A stretch of 64,000 nt of DNA from Bretschneidera sinensis (lineage: Eukaryota > Streptophyta > Magnoliopsida > Brassicales > Akaniaceae). The notes beneath the pieces were generated by a model. It made no database searches and had not been told where the DNA came from. It saw only the letters and a list, made by a program, of their open reading frames with translations. Location of the stretch: positions 77,584,817 to 77,648,816 of the forward strand of contig CM043701.1 in assembly GCA_023935145.1 (NCBI GenBank), written 5' to 3'. The position numbers were made by a program, and so were the translations under genes. Shown piece by piece: positions 1 through 11,030 of the stretch (positions are counted from its first letter, which is position 1; each line of letters begins with the position of its first letter).

Positions 1-45
1 AAAATCTTTATTAAAAAATTCTAAGCCATTATCGGTTCTTAACAC
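1..45 (-). mobile_element. Tork-type copia fragment, integrase part, left of nested insertion
   Basis: These 45 bases match the integrase stretch of the related copia at 56155-56180 (minus strand reads the RTDNGLEF region). They are the continuation of the copia that resumes at 5687. The pieces are separated by the Athila-type element at 46-5686, and the five bases AACAC at 41-45 are repeated at 5687-5691 as the target duplication. The element extends beyond the left edge, so its 3' half cannot be judged. Confidence 0.8.
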
Positions 46-1294
46 TGTTGTGAGTTTTAAATTACTCGCAAGCGCACGAGTCATTTGCAATATAGTGTTG
101 TGCAAGTGTGAGGTCGAATCCACAGGGAATTGCGTTGTGAAAATATAATTTTTAATCTAAATTAACTCTATCTTAACCTAGTTCCAAATTTCAGAATGAT
201 ATTTGCAAAATAAATTAAAACTTAACTAAGTTGATTTTAAAACTAATAATAAAAAGCACTAAGGTTTCCGAATCCACCCCACCAAAGTTAAGCATTTATG
301 TTCTAAAAATATAGCCTATCAAAACATTCCATGAATCCAACTATAAGACAAAAAACAAAGAATATCTCAACTAAACCAAAAGCATCAAATGTATCCGCTC
401 TTAACAAATCACAAAGGAAATCCAATTTAATCGAAAAGCATTCAATGTATCCATCAGATGAAACACAAAGAATATCCAACAGACAATTTAAACTCAATCA
501 ATTATAAGATTAACTCAAATAATTGACAGAACATTTTATACTAAAAATTGTCAGATTTGTACAAGCAAATCTGAACTACTACGCCAAACAACGGCGAGGC
601 TTCATCTTCAACCTTAGCTGAAGAGTCTAGCCACTCATAACTATAAAACTATAATAAAAAGTGCTAAACATTTAAACTAAAACAACTGAATATAAAGAAA
701 TAAATAAACAACTTTACATGGGAGAAATTACACTCACTGACGGGCAGCGCTTCCCCTCGTGGTAGCAATGCGTTCGAGATCCACCAGAATGCTGGCGGAC
801 GTCCACTAGTAAACACCAAAGTGGCTTAGGAATTGTACACTGAATGATGAAGCCAGATGGTGTTTATATAGGGGAAGACTCGGAGCAATATGGGTTGCAG
901 ATTCGATGTGGGATACTGCCCGTATGTGCTCGATCGCAGTGTGGTGCGATCGATCGTAGGTACGATCGATCGCATGTCTTGTGCGCACGATCTCATGTGC
1001 GCTCGATCGCATGTCTGCTACGATCAATCGCAGATGCACTGAACTTCAAATATTTCGATGCGGGATGTTGACCATGCGCTCGTTCGTAGGCAGGTGCGCT
1101 CGATCGCATATCTCGTGCGATCGATCGCAATGTCTCCAGAAGCTTCAAATCTCCTGAAATGCTTAATTTTCTCCACAAACCTGTAAAAATACACAAAACA
1201 CAAGAAAGACGTAAAATAAAGTGAAATACTACTAACTAAGAGCATAGCAAATATAAGTTAAGGGTCTAAAATATGCAATATTTAAGACTCATCA
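46..1294 (-). repeat. 3' LTR of the Athila-type element
   Basis: 1249 bp, nearly identical to 4418-5686. Read on the minus strand it begins TGATGAGTCTTAAATATTGC and ends CTCACAACA. It holds a cluster of CGATCGATCG-type palindromes at about 935-1130. It is 20 bp shorter than the 5' LTR, which has one extra copy of a 20-bp unit in that cluster. Confidence 0.93.
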
Positions 1295-1310
1295 AATACC
1301 CCCAAACTTA
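1295..1310 (-). other. Polypurine tract next to the 3' LTR
   Basis: The minus strand reads AAGTTTGGGGGTATT directly before the 3' LTR, the expected primer for plus-strand DNA synthesis. Near-identical motifs recur inside the element at about 2289-2302 and 2392-2404. Confidence 0.8.
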
Positions 1311-2572
1311 TATTTTGCTAGTCCCTTAGCAAAACAAAATAAAAGACTCAATGAAAAATAAAGAACATAAAGATAAAGTCATCACTCATGGTATCCAAAA
1401 ATTTAAGGAGCACACATTACCATGATATTCATTCATAAGCAAGCTTAAAAAGGTAAACCCATCTTCGCAATGAATAGAAATGTTAAAATCTAATTACTTA
1501 CAAAAGGCAGGATAAGGCATCACAAGCTTGAATCAGTGTAAGGTGAATTAGCATATAATAATGAAGCTTCCAAGTAACTCTAATGTGTAAGGTCTCCATG
1601 TCTCAAGATTCACCAAATTTCCCATCAAAATGAACGAAAAAGGCATAGTATTTTTTATTTTTTTATTTTTTAATAAGGCACGGCTATGTTTAGTTCCCTT
1701 AAGCTTTCTAATTGACCCATGTAGCGAGTGTTGAGTCAATGACTCTCAAACCAGATGGTTTTAGGGCATTAGGTGTACAGATACCCCTAAGGACTTACTA
1801 ACTCGAGTCAAAAAGGCTACGAAAATAAACCGGCCTTAATACTACCAAGCAAAATTCCACCTTTTGACGTGAACACTCACTGCTTACTGAGGCAAGAGGT
1901 CCAGTTACTCAGCAGAAAGTTTATTGATAATGAACTTTTTTTTTTTTTTATTATGCTTTTCTATGCCCAAGAGTTCATCCAACAAGTCATCCAGTTTCAG
2001 TTAAGATAAGGAAAAATACACATTAAAATCACGTGTCATACCTCACATAATTTGTGCTAATGTGCTCGTGTTAGATTGGATCAAACATGTGAATTCTCAA
2101 ATGCCTATGGTAAGTAACTAAATTTTAAAATTTATCACCAGATCATGTGTTCAAAATGTTAAGCTCACCAATGACATCGCATCACAGAAAATGTTTAGAT
2201 CAACCAAAATTTCATGATAACATAAGCATGCATTTATCTTTACGACGAAAAGACAACAAATTAGGACAAAGTGTGTGATGTGTCTCCCATACCCCCAAAC
2301 TTAAATTACACATTGACCCCAATGTGTGACTAATATGGAAAGAGCTAACCTGAGATATGGAGAACTATCTGGACTAGTATGGCTCATAGCATACCCCCAA
2401 ACTTGAACTGAAGTACGCTTTGTCCCTGAAAAATAAAAACTGGAAAACAAAAAAAATACTGGAAACAAACATTAATCATAAAAATGCGAAATAATAAATA
2501 AACAAAAGAAAAGATAAGCTGTGGGGTGCCTCCCATGAGCGCTAAGTTTAACGTCTTCAGCCAGACCCAACA
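1311..2572. other. Noncoding 3' region of the Athila-type element
   Basis: About 1.26 kb without coding capacity between the broken pol and the 3' LTR. In complete Athila elements an env-like gene can lie here, but I see no envelope-like reading frame. The stretch near 2520-2580 resembles the pol-to-3'UTR junction of such elements, which suggests the pol deletion ended close to it. Two extra polypurine-like motifs lie inside. Confidence 0.6.
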
Positions 2573-3315
2573 TTAGTAAACATGCCCAACTAAGTGCTCC
2601 ACCATCTGATCAATAAATGGGAATGAAAAATGATCAAGCCTAGTGGCAGCATTCAACTTACAGTAGTCTATGCTCACTCTCCCTCCTGACTGAACACGAG
2701 TTGGCACCAACTCGTCGTCCTCATTCTTCACTACCGTTAATTCAGCATGTTTGGGCATGACTTGAATCAGGCTCACCCACTTGCTATCAGAGATGGGATA
2801 AATGATCCCTGTCTCTAACAGCTTAATATCTTCCACCCTCACAACCTCTTGCATAGCAGGGTTGAGCCTTCTTTGTGGCTCCCACGATGGCTCAGCATCC
2901 TCCTCCAAATGTAACATGTGCGTCACCACCGGGGGTTGATCCCCTTGACATCCTCAATAGTCCAGCCTATAGCTTCCTTATGCTCTCTTAAGGTGTCCAA
3001 TAATTTCTCCTCTAGAGCATCACCCAAATCGGAAGGTATAATCACAGGCAAACTATCGGCTGAACCTAAGAACTTATACTTAAGATTATCTGGTAAAGGC
3101 TTAAGTTCCTTCTTGGGGGTTTCAGGTGCGGCGGTCTCCTCTTTCTCATTGCTTTCTCGAGGATCAGACTCCAAAATGACATTTACTTCATCGAGTAACT
3201 TATCTAAGCCCAAGTCCTCTCCAAAGTGAGCAAAGCATGCCTCCAAGGGATCCTCAATACGGGGTTCATCCATAGTCTCCTCTGTCCTACTACTCTCCCG
3301 AGGAGCAGACTCCAC
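2573..3315 (-). pseudogene. Protease-to-RT remnant of Athila pol
   Basis: Two overlapping frames on the minus strand. The upstream one (2923-3315) has the ELKPLPDNLKYKFLG and VIIPSDLGD segments that precede RT in Athila elements, ending at EDVKGINP. The second (2573-2929) begins the RT fingers: RRLNPAMQEVV, PISDSKWVS, VSIDYCKLNAATR, FPFIDQMVEHL. The product stops there. The YxDD catalytic box, RNase H and integrase are missing, so no active enzyme can be made. A short DLxLDKLL...ESxPRES segment occurs here and again in the adjoining gag-side frame, indicating a local duplication. Confidence 0.85.
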
Positions 3316-3327
3316 GATAGTATTTGC

Positions 3328-4287
3328 TTACTCAAGTAACTTATCTAAATCCAAATCCTCTTCAAACTGAGTAAAGTATGCCTCCATAATGTCCTCAGAC
3401 TTCCCTTCTTTCTTGGGCGCTTGTAGTCTCTCAGGGTAAGGCACTTTAGGTAAAAACGACCTAGAAAGATCCTTAATAATACAAGTGGCTGTAGATGGCT
3501 CAGCATCTCTCTTCTCATTGTTGCCACTCTCTTGCCCTTGGTGCATAGCAGGGTTCTCTTTCACTTGATTGTCCACTTGTCTCCCAGACAAGTATGGGAC
3601 AATTAATTGCACTTATTCCTGCCAATGCATAGGAGTTGATAAATTTCCCACAACAAACTGTTCCTTTGGGTTAGGATCAGGTTGACTGGGGAACTCTCTT
3701 TCCTCTCCTTCACCCACGTAACTTGCGATTTGATCAATTTGACTCTCTAGCTCGGCAATCGCTTAGGTGTTTTCTATGGTTGCACTCATCACTTCACTCA
3801 TAGATTGGCTAGTCATTTTCATGAAATCATTGAGAGCGTCCTCCAATGACTGTGAAACCGACGCTGGCGCTTGAATTGGAGCTTGGTAAGCGGGTGATGG
3901 TGCTGGATAGGCATAACTTGGGATTGGTGGAGGAAATTCGGGAGGGTATTGATTGTGAGCATGATAAGGGGCTCCTCCCTGATTTATCAGTTAGTTCTGC
4001 TCCCATGAAAAATTAGAGTGGTTCCACCACCCTGGATTGTATGTTTCGGAGTAAGATCCATTTGATTCCCAACAACAGTCATTGAAAGCATTCATTTGTT
4101 CCGTGGGGTACTCGGCACAAGCCGGCATTGATGGACAATTCTGTGCTAGATGCATGGGACTAGCACAGATGGAACAGCTATCAACATTGAATGTGTTGGC
4201 AGCATTGAGGGACGGGCCGGTCATTTTCATGTACTCCTTAATGGTGTCCTCTAAAGACTGTGAAACCGGCGCTGGATTCATCCACAT
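3328..4287 (-). pseudogene. Gag remnant of the Athila-type element
   Basis: Broken minus-strand gag. The first piece (3991-4287) holds a zinc-knuckle-like CSICASPMHLAQNC (CX2CX4HX4C spacing) and the Athila gag motif TYNPGWWNHSNFSW. A later piece (3328-3612) holds the proline-rich linker FLPKVPYPERLQAP. Stops separate the pieces. A segment of about 65 bp ending in CTGTGAAACCG is present twice (near 3813-3875 and 4218-4280). Gag normally forms the cytoplasmic particle in which the RNA is copied; this copy cannot encode a full one. Confidence 0.82.
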
Positions 4288-4395
4288 TTTTTTTTTGAAT
4301 TAAATTAATTTTTTTTTTATAAAAAAAATTGATAACTAACTAGTAGAAAAATAAAATCAATTCAGACAAAAAAAATTTCACAAACCAAACAATTA

Positions 4396-4411
4396 CCCGG
4401 CAATGGCGCCA
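4396..4411 (-). other. Primer-binding site, tRNA-Asp type
   Basis: The minus strand reads TGGCGCCATTGCCGGG, complementary with one mismatch to the 3' end of plant tRNA-Asp(GUC). It sits six bases inside the 5' LTR end, which fixes the orientation of the element as minus. Confidence 0.9.
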
Positions 4412-4417
4412 AAAACT

Positions 4418-5686
4418 TGTTGTGAGTTTTAAATTACTCGCAAGCGCACGAGTCATTTGCAATATAGTGTTGTGCAAGTGTGAGGTCGAATCCACAGGGA
4501 ATTGCGTTGTGAAAATATAATTTTTAATCTAAATTAACTCTATCTTAACCTAGTTCCAAATTTCAGAATGATATTTGCAAAATAAATTAAAACTTAACTA
4601 AGTTGATTTTAAAACTAATAATAAAAAGCACTAAGGTTTCCGAATCCACCCCACCAAAGTTAAGCATTTATGTTCTAAAAATATAGCCTATCAAAACATT
4701 CCATGAATCCAACTATAAGACAAAAAACAAAGAATATCTCAACTAAACCAAAAGCATCAAATGTATCCGCTCTTAACAAATCCCAAAGGAAATCCAATTT
4801 AATCGAAAAGCATTCAATGTATCCATCAGATGAAACACAAAGAATATCCAACAGACAATTTAAACTCAATCAATTATAAGATTAACTCAAATAATTGACA
4901 GAACATTTTATACTAAAAATTATCAGATTTGTACAGGCAAATCTGAACTACTACGCCAAACAACGGCGGGGCTTCATCTTCAACCTTAGCTGAAGTGTCT
5001 AGCCACTCATAACTATAAAACTATAATAAAAAGTGCTAAACATTTAAACTAAAACAACTGAATATAAAGAAATAAATAAACAACTTTACATGGGAGAAAT
5101 TCCACTCACTGACGGGCAGCGCTTCCCCTCGTGGTAGCAATGCCTTCAGGATCCACCAGAATGCTGGCGGACGTCCACCAATAAACACCAAAGTGGCTTA
5201 GGAATTGTGCACTGAATGATGAAGCCAGATGGTGTTTATATAGGGGAAGACCCGGAGCAATATGGGTTGCAGATTCGATGTGGGATACTGCCCGTGTACG
5301 CTCGATCGTAGTATGGTGCGATCGATCGCAGGTACGATCGATCGCATGTCTTGTGCGCACGATCTCATGTGCGCTCGATCGCATGTCTGCTACGATCGAT
5401 CGCAGATGCACTGAACTTTAAATATTTCGATGTGGGATGTTGACCATGCGCTCGTTCGTAGGCAGGTGCGCTCGTTCGTAGGCAGGTGCGCTCGATCGCA
5501 TATCTCGTGCGATCGATCGCAATGTCTCCAGAAGCTTCAAATCTCCTGAAATGCTACATTTTCTCCACAAACCTGTAAAAATACACAAAACACAAGAAAG
5601 ACGTAAAATAAAGTGAAATATTACTAACTAAGAGCATAGCAAATATAAGTTAAGGGTCTAATATATGCAATATTTAAGACTCATCA
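4418..5686 (-). repeat. 5' LTR of the Athila-type element
   Basis: 1269 bp, TG...CA, paired with 46-1294. The 20-bp difference is a tandem duplication of a GCTCGTTCGTAGGCAGGTGC unit near 5450-5490. Few substitutions separate the two LTRs, so insertion was fairly recent. Confidence 0.93.
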
Positions 5687-5835
5687 AACACCTTAACTAC
5701 CCTGCCCATTTGAGTCTCCAGCAACCTTTTCCATACCAAAAATTTATTCAAAGCATTTGATTTAGTTTTAAGAAAATAAACCTAAACCATTCTTGAATAA
5801 TCATCAATTAAAGACATAAAGTAACGTTTACCTCC

Positions 5836-6627
5836 CTATGTTGGTGTCCTTACTAGTCCCCAAAGATTTGCATGGATGTATTCAAGAATCCCCTTAGACT
5901 TTTGCACTCCGGTGTTGAAGTTGACCTGATGTTGCTTCCCAAGAAAGCAACTTTCACATAAATCAAGTTTCTCTACTTTGTCACCACCAAGTAGACCATC
6001 CTTGCTGAGAACTTGTAGCCCCTTTTCGCTCATATATCCCAAACGATTATGCCATAGTGCTGCCTTATCCATCTCAGCCATCAAGTTTGCTGCTTGATCC
6101 TTGATTTCTATCTCACCAATTATCTCATAAAGTCCATATTTGATTGCTGCTTTGATTACTATCAAAGAACCCTTAGTTACCTTGATCTTTCCTCTCTCGG
6201 CTTTGTATGTATACCCCATGGAATCCAGCTACCCCAATGAGATCAAATTCCTCCTTAAATCTGGGAGATACCTTACATTTCGCAGCAGCCTTGTGACTCC
6301 ATCAAATATCCTCAACCGGATGTCTCCTATCCCCCTCACTTGGCAAGAATTGTCATTCCCCAAGAAAACCCTTCCATCATTGGTCTCCTTTAAATTTTTG
6401 AACCATTCCTTGTGAGGGCACATGTGATAAGTGCACCTGGAATCTAGAATCCATTTCTCACTGCCTTGCCTCTTGCTCACATTTGGGCACACAACAAGAA
6501 CATCATCTTGTTGTTCTCTTTTGGCAACCAAAGCCTCTCCATTGTTGGTATGGCTTCTCCCTCTCTCATCCCACAACCTCTTCTTGCAACTTTCTTGAAG
6601 TGACCCTCCTTGTTGTAGGAGAAGCAT
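5836..6627 (-). pseudogene. Protease and integrase zinc-finger region of copia pol
   Basis: Minus-strand frames 6229-6627 and 5836-6219 encode copia pol pieces. They include a protease-like WILDSRCTYHMCPHKEWF (the usual DSG triad reads DSR), then the pre-integrase HHCC segment LWHNRLGYMSEKGLQVLSKD...LCESCFLGKQHQV and the start of integrase (YIHANLWG). One histidine of the usual GHM/GHI context is changed to GYM. The frame breaks near 6225. With the catalytic glycine replaced and the gene cut at 5687, no active protein is expected. Confidence 0.85.
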
Positions 6628-7339
6628 CGCTTTCCTCCAAATTTTAGTTTGGAATGCGATCTCCCATGGCTCTGCCCTCTACCTCTTGATTTCTCCTGGT
6701 AGTTACCATGAATGCTACTGCCATTCTGAGTTGCTGGCCTTCCTCTTATGAACAGCCCTTCCCCACTTGATGTCTCCCTACTCTTGGCTTTGAAATCATG
6801 AGCCCTTATAGCATTGACCACAATTTCTTTGGTTAGTGTTTCTCTTCTATATTCAATTACATTAATTAAACGATCAAAACAATCAGGAAAAGAATTTAAT
6901 AACATAACAGCCAATTGTTCATCCGGGAATTTAATACTACAACTAGCCAAATCTTGAACTAGTTTATTAAAGACATCAAGATTATCTTGCAACTCTTTAT
7001 TAGGATCCATTTTTAAAGCAAAGATTCTGTTAAGAAGATAAATCTTGTTAGGGAGACTTTTAGTAAGAAACAACTCATCTAGTTTCTTCCATATGACAGC
7101 AGGATCTTTCGAGTCTCCGCACTCCCTTGTGACACTATCCGATATGTGCAAGAAAATGGTGTTGTATTCCATCTTCTTCATCTCAATCCGTTGGTCCTCC
7201 ATGATACTTGTAGGAAAAGCATCATCTTCTCCAATAGCCAAGTCCACCTTCTGTTGCATAAGAACGACCTTGATCTTCTGCTTTCATTGGGAAAAATCTC
7301 TTTTTCCATCAAACTTCTCAACAACGAAATTGAACCCAT
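6477..7339 (-). pseudogene. Gag of Tork-type copia, frameshifted
   Basis: The minus-strand ATG at 7339 aligns with the gag start of the sister elements (27533 and 57757), but a one-base deletion a few codons later shifts the frame. From 7259 the correct frame resumes at MQQKVDLAIGEDD and runs through the UBN2-type gag body (LDELFLTKSLPNK, LLNSFPDCFDRL). It reaches the zinc knuckle, where KRCFSYNKEGH shows the second cysteine changed, and then shifts frame again. Gag would package element RNA; this copy is dead. Confidence 0.82.
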
Positions 7340-7580
7340 CTTGCAGAGATGATCCCAGATTTATACAGTACCCATAAATGCTTTCCAACTTCTTCTAAAC
7401 CTCAAGAACATGATCGAAGATTGATCTCAATACCATTCTTGAATCAACCTTAAGAACACGATTTGATCTTGATATTTACTCCGTTCTTGAATCACCCAAG
7501 AAGTTTGTTCTTTGATTCTTAGAGTCTTGCTCCGATACTTTCTGTTCTTGCTCTGATACCCAGTTGTGCAAGCTCCTCTG
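7340..7580 (-). other. Copia 5' leader with TTCTTGAA repeats
   Basis: Untranslated leader between primer site and gag. It carries two imperfect copies of a unit of about 50 bp containing a TTCTTGAA palindrome and CAAGAACA. The same unit is present in about two copies at 27400-27480 and four at 57809-58000. Confidence 0.65.
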
Positions 7581-7592
7581 GCTCTAATGCCA
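7581..7592 (-). other. Primer-binding site, initiator tRNA-Met type
   Basis: The minus strand reads TGGCATTAGAGC next to the LTR end, a two-change variant of the consensus TGGTATCAGAGC. Confidence 0.75.
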
Positions 7593-7593
7593 C

Positions 7594-8235
7594 TGTTGGG
7601 AAACCACCTTCGATGATGCCTAGGAGGTGATCTTCGAAACACCCAAGTCTAGAATGACTTGTAAAGAAAATAAACAGCAACCAATCAAAGCAAGAAAGAA
7701 AAGAACACAAGAAATTTGTTGACGAGGTTCGACGATATACCTACGTCCCCGTGAGCTCCTCCGAGCTCTCTACACTATCATATGAATGGAGTTCTTTACA
7801 ATCAACAACACCTCTTCAAGAATCGACAAGTTCTTGAAGGAACAAAGAAGAGGAAACAAAAAGTGATAAGAACTAACCTTGGAATTTTCCCAAGAAAATT
7901 CCACTTACAAGCCCTTAAATCCCTTTTCTATTCTACTCTCTCTCTTCTAAACAACCAGCTTTACAAACAAGTCTTTCTTGTTTTGTGTCTTTGCACTCTT
8001 ACAATTGATCTTCCTTTCAATCACAAGTTTTCACATTCTACCTTTTAGATTGAAGCTAGGTGACCCTTTATATAGTGCACCAACTTTTTGACCAATCTTG
8101 AAGGCCATTATCCACACTTAGATCTTGAAGACTAATCATCCGTAGCCTTTGATCAATCATAAGTGATCCTGTATGTTTTGTACATGTCTCCTGCATGTAG
8201 CCTTTGATCAATCATAAGTGATCAATCATATATAT
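7594..8235 (-). repeat. Truncated 5' LTR of copia
   Basis: Begins TGTTGGG on the plus strand and matches the sister LTR at 53522 over its first part. A direct repeat of about 27 bp (GTAGCCTTTGATCAATCATA...) occurs at 8148 and 8198. The terminal CCAACA is not found, so the LTR is incomplete. Confidence 0.7.
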
Positions 8236-8525
8236 ATATATTGTAGGTAAATAAAGAAATCATATGCCAATGACTCTGCATGAGCATCCATACTAATCAA
8301 CCCCTCAATATGGTGGACACGCCAATCATCTCCTGACTGCCTGTTCTGAGACACTGACTTGGAGCATTTAGTCCAACCATCTGATTCACACAACTTCACC
8401 AAACTGTCCCAATATTATATTTGGATGCCATAACCTAACTTCCCATCTTTTACACCCGTCCATCCAATCCATGTTGATTTGTATGCTCCCTTATCTTTTG
8501 TACATTGCTCTCGTAATTCAATCAT

Positions 8526-9361
8526 TCAGTCAGCATGGTGGATCCTAGCAATTTTGTCATGGACCTCTATAGCATATGGTAGCTTCTCTAGAGTCTCAAA
8601 TATATAACATTGTTGCGAACTAGGCAAAGGATAAATGCAAAAAATTATTAATATATAGAACATGCATATAATTAATATATAATAGATTGTGTGAACATAA
8701 AACAAAAAAGATGAAGGAAACGGTAATACCAAAAATTGGTCCCAAATAGATTCTCGAGCATCTGTACTGTAATCGAAATATTTGTTCCATGTGCCATGCA
8801 TATGCTTCTTAATTTGGACAATAATATTGGAGGAGACATTTTTGCATCCTTGAAATTTACTACATTCATATCAATAATTTTATTAGTCAATATATGCTAT
8901 AACTACTATATTAATTAAATTGACTGAGATAATTTGTTGTGATCAAATACGCAACACATGTCACTTATAACTGTGAGCATTATCTTCTGTGCAGGAAGCG
9001 GCGTATCTTTCTGGGGCCTCTTCAATGAGGTCTCGCTGGAGGAGCCATAGAACACCCCTCCATCCCTGTATATGAGAATGTATGTTGACATATTATATAA
9101 CACACAATTTAACAATTCAATTAGCAGAATGACAAATAGTATAATTAAAAATAATTGTGAAGTTAACCTTTGGTTACCAGTTGAGGAGCAACCTACCTCC
9201 TCGATGGCAATGGAAGGAGTGATTTTGGGAAGATCTCTCCCCACGGATGCTCCCCTCCCCATAGATGCTCTACGCCGACCCTTACCTCTCAGCATGGTGT
9301 TTCCCAAAAACATAAGAAATATGAATTGTTTAAAACTAGCAAGCAAAATCACAATAAACAA
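8526..9361 (-). pseudogene. CACTA-associated second transposase gene remnant
   Basis: Short minus-strand frames with a basic RGKGRRRASMGRG segment (about 9170-9300) and HGTWNKYFDYSTDARESIWDQF (about 8730-8800). The latter resembles the plant transposase family (Pfam Transposase_24 type) often paired with En/Spm elements. Introns or breaks separate them. The assignment rests on one short motif and on position downstream of the Tnp2-like gene. Confidence 0.4.
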
Positions 9362-9418
9362 TTTATATAAAATAAAATAAAAACATTTTAATCATACAAC
9401 CCATATAAATCTCAACAT

Positions 9419-10300
9419 TCATAAATAAAAGTGATCATACCATTCTTTAATCGACATCCATGTTAGTACTAGAGTTTCTATCTTTGTTTTCTTCTCCCTC
9501 TCCACTGGATTCGTCCTCTTTCTTATCTTTCTCCTCTTCTTATTCCTCTTCTTCTGCCTTTTCTTTTTCCTCTTTTTCTTCCTCTTCGTCTTCTTCTTTT
9601 TTTTTTTTCTTCTTCCTCTTCTTCTTCTTCTTCCTCTTCTTTTTCTTCCTCTTCTTTTTCTCATCATTATCATTTGCGAGAACACGTATAGGATGGATTT
9701 ATTTCTTCCATTATACCATCAACATCATAAAGGATGCTAGGTATATCTAGATCAACGTCTATACCTACTTATGTTAGAACAGTTGACTCATCCTCTTGGA
9801 AATAATCTGCAACTATTGGTACTATATCTTCATCCACATCTTCATACGAAGGGAATTCAACATTTCCCTTAGCTTTTGTTTTACATACTGCCCACCAATC
9901 ATTTTTTTCTTTTCTAGTGGAATGATAAGAGTAGTAGTACACTTGTATTTCTTGTGATGCCAACACAAATGGCTCATCTGAGTTAAGCCTTGATTTATAC
10001 TTAATATCTATGAGACCATGTCTATCTACTTGAACTCTATTCTCATAATGAAACCAATGGAATTTGACTAATACAACGGTGTTATTAATCCCAATATATC
10101 AGAGCTTGACAACTTATGTCAACATCACATAGAAGTCACATTCATATTCATCGTAACAACTACCTTTCACAAGCACACCACTACTCATCATTTTCTTATG
10201 TGTTCCATAAGACTGGGTGTGAAACTTGTATCCATTGACATTATGTCCAAGATAACACTTCACACACTTCATCGGGCCAAGTCTTATTCTTCGTATTTGC
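9419..10300 (-). pseudogene. DUF4216-like domain and charged tail of CACTA transposase
   Basis: The minus strand reads VNGYKFHTQSYG, SSGVLVKGS, then (9769-9966 in one open stretch) FVLASQEIQVYYYSYHS and DWWAVCKTKAKGNVEFP. This is the layout of the DUF4216 region at the C-terminal side of CACTA Tnp2 proteins. It continues into a purine-rich low-complexity tail at about 9480-9670 coding runs of Lys, Arg and Glu. In-frame stops near 10100-10140 show decay. The tail is a GAA/AGG repeat that probably expanded by slippage. Confidence 0.7.
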
Positions 10301-11030
10301 TTACTGTATTGTTTTATCTTTAGTTACCTTTTATTACAATACATATCATAATTATACATAAACCTAAATGCATTAATACATCATAATATATACTTACAAT
10401 ATAATACTATTTTACGTGGTACGACTTACAAGATCATGAAGCCAATTTAAGAAATTCTTCTCACAAAACTTCTCAATTTGTTTGTCAGTTATGCCTCGTT
10501 GCTCACTCTTCAAGGACTCGTCATATTGTCTACAACAATAATGATGATGAATTAATTAGTGTCTAATATATGCATACGTGGTAAGAAAGCATTAGACTTA
10601 AACATAAGTTAAAACACTCACTCCACATATGGTATAATTTCAATGCAATTAAGGAGAATATATATCTCTGTGGCCTTGAGCTTTTTGTCATCCAAGTCTC
10701 TAATAGTCTCATGACCAAAAGCACGACATGGATGATAAAAAATAGATATCCTTTCTACTTGATGACACTTCCCCCATTGTCATTGTGACAGACTCAATTT
10801 AATTTTGTCTGAATATTTGGCTCAAAATATTCAGAGCAAAAATTAGAGATCTCTTATATAATGTATGCCTCAACCATGGAACCTTCCACACGTTCTTTTT
10901 TATGAGCCTTTTTCTTTATGCTATGCATACACCTATTTTGCATATATATGTATATAACACAGATTATAAAACAAAAATGATATTATATGAAGCTGAGAAA
11001 TAGTAATTTTTGATAAAGATTAAGAATATT
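10301..11030. other. CACTA interior without clear coding
   Basis: AT-rich sequence between the DUF4216 and DUF4218 pieces, with short fragments such as WMYPFKR-like coding just right of 11030. Probably introns and decayed exons of the transposase; no independent gene seen. Confidence 0.5.

Larger units (their letters stand above)
46..5686 (-). mobile_element. Athila-type Ty3/gypsy LTR element, internally deleted derivative
   Basis: Two direct LTRs (46-1294 and 4418-5686) both run TG...CA and are flanked by a 5-bp target duplication, AACAC, at 41-45 and 5687-5691. On the minus strand the order is 5' LTR, tRNA-Asp primer site (4396-4411), gag remnants, start of reverse transcriptase, a long noncoding stretch, a polypurine tract, 3' LTR. 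The internal part is only 3.1 kb, far shorter than a full Athila element, because most of RT and all of RNase H and integrase are absent. It could therefore move only with enzymes supplied by another copy. It lies inside a copia integrase gene. Lineage is assigned from the gag tail motif ETYNPGWWNHSNFSW and the Asp-tRNA primer site. Confidence 0.93.
5687..8235 (-). mobile_element. Tork/Tnt1-like copia, 5' half, truncated
   Basis: Minus-strand copia: partial 5' LTR (7594-8235), Met-tRNA primer site, frameshifted gag, protease and the start of integrase, then the insertion site of the Athila element. It belongs to the same family as 26310-32564 and 53522-58963 (shared protein text and leader repeats). 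Its 5' LTR never reaches the expected CCAACA end; the match fades near 8235, where CACTA-derived sequence begins. The boundary may be a deletion junction. Confidence 0.85.

Noticed and set aside
806..1245. Overlapping frames with ARDxIDRT-type repeats
   Set aside because: Translations of the CGATCGATCG cluster in the Athila LTR.
8200..8300. Left terminus of the CACTA element
   Set aside because: No CACTAC...AAAA terminus or subterminal motif cluster is visible; the element end is left as uncertain.
9460..9750. Ser/Phe-rich plus-strand frame
   Set aside because: Antisense of the purine-rich tail of the CACTA transposase.
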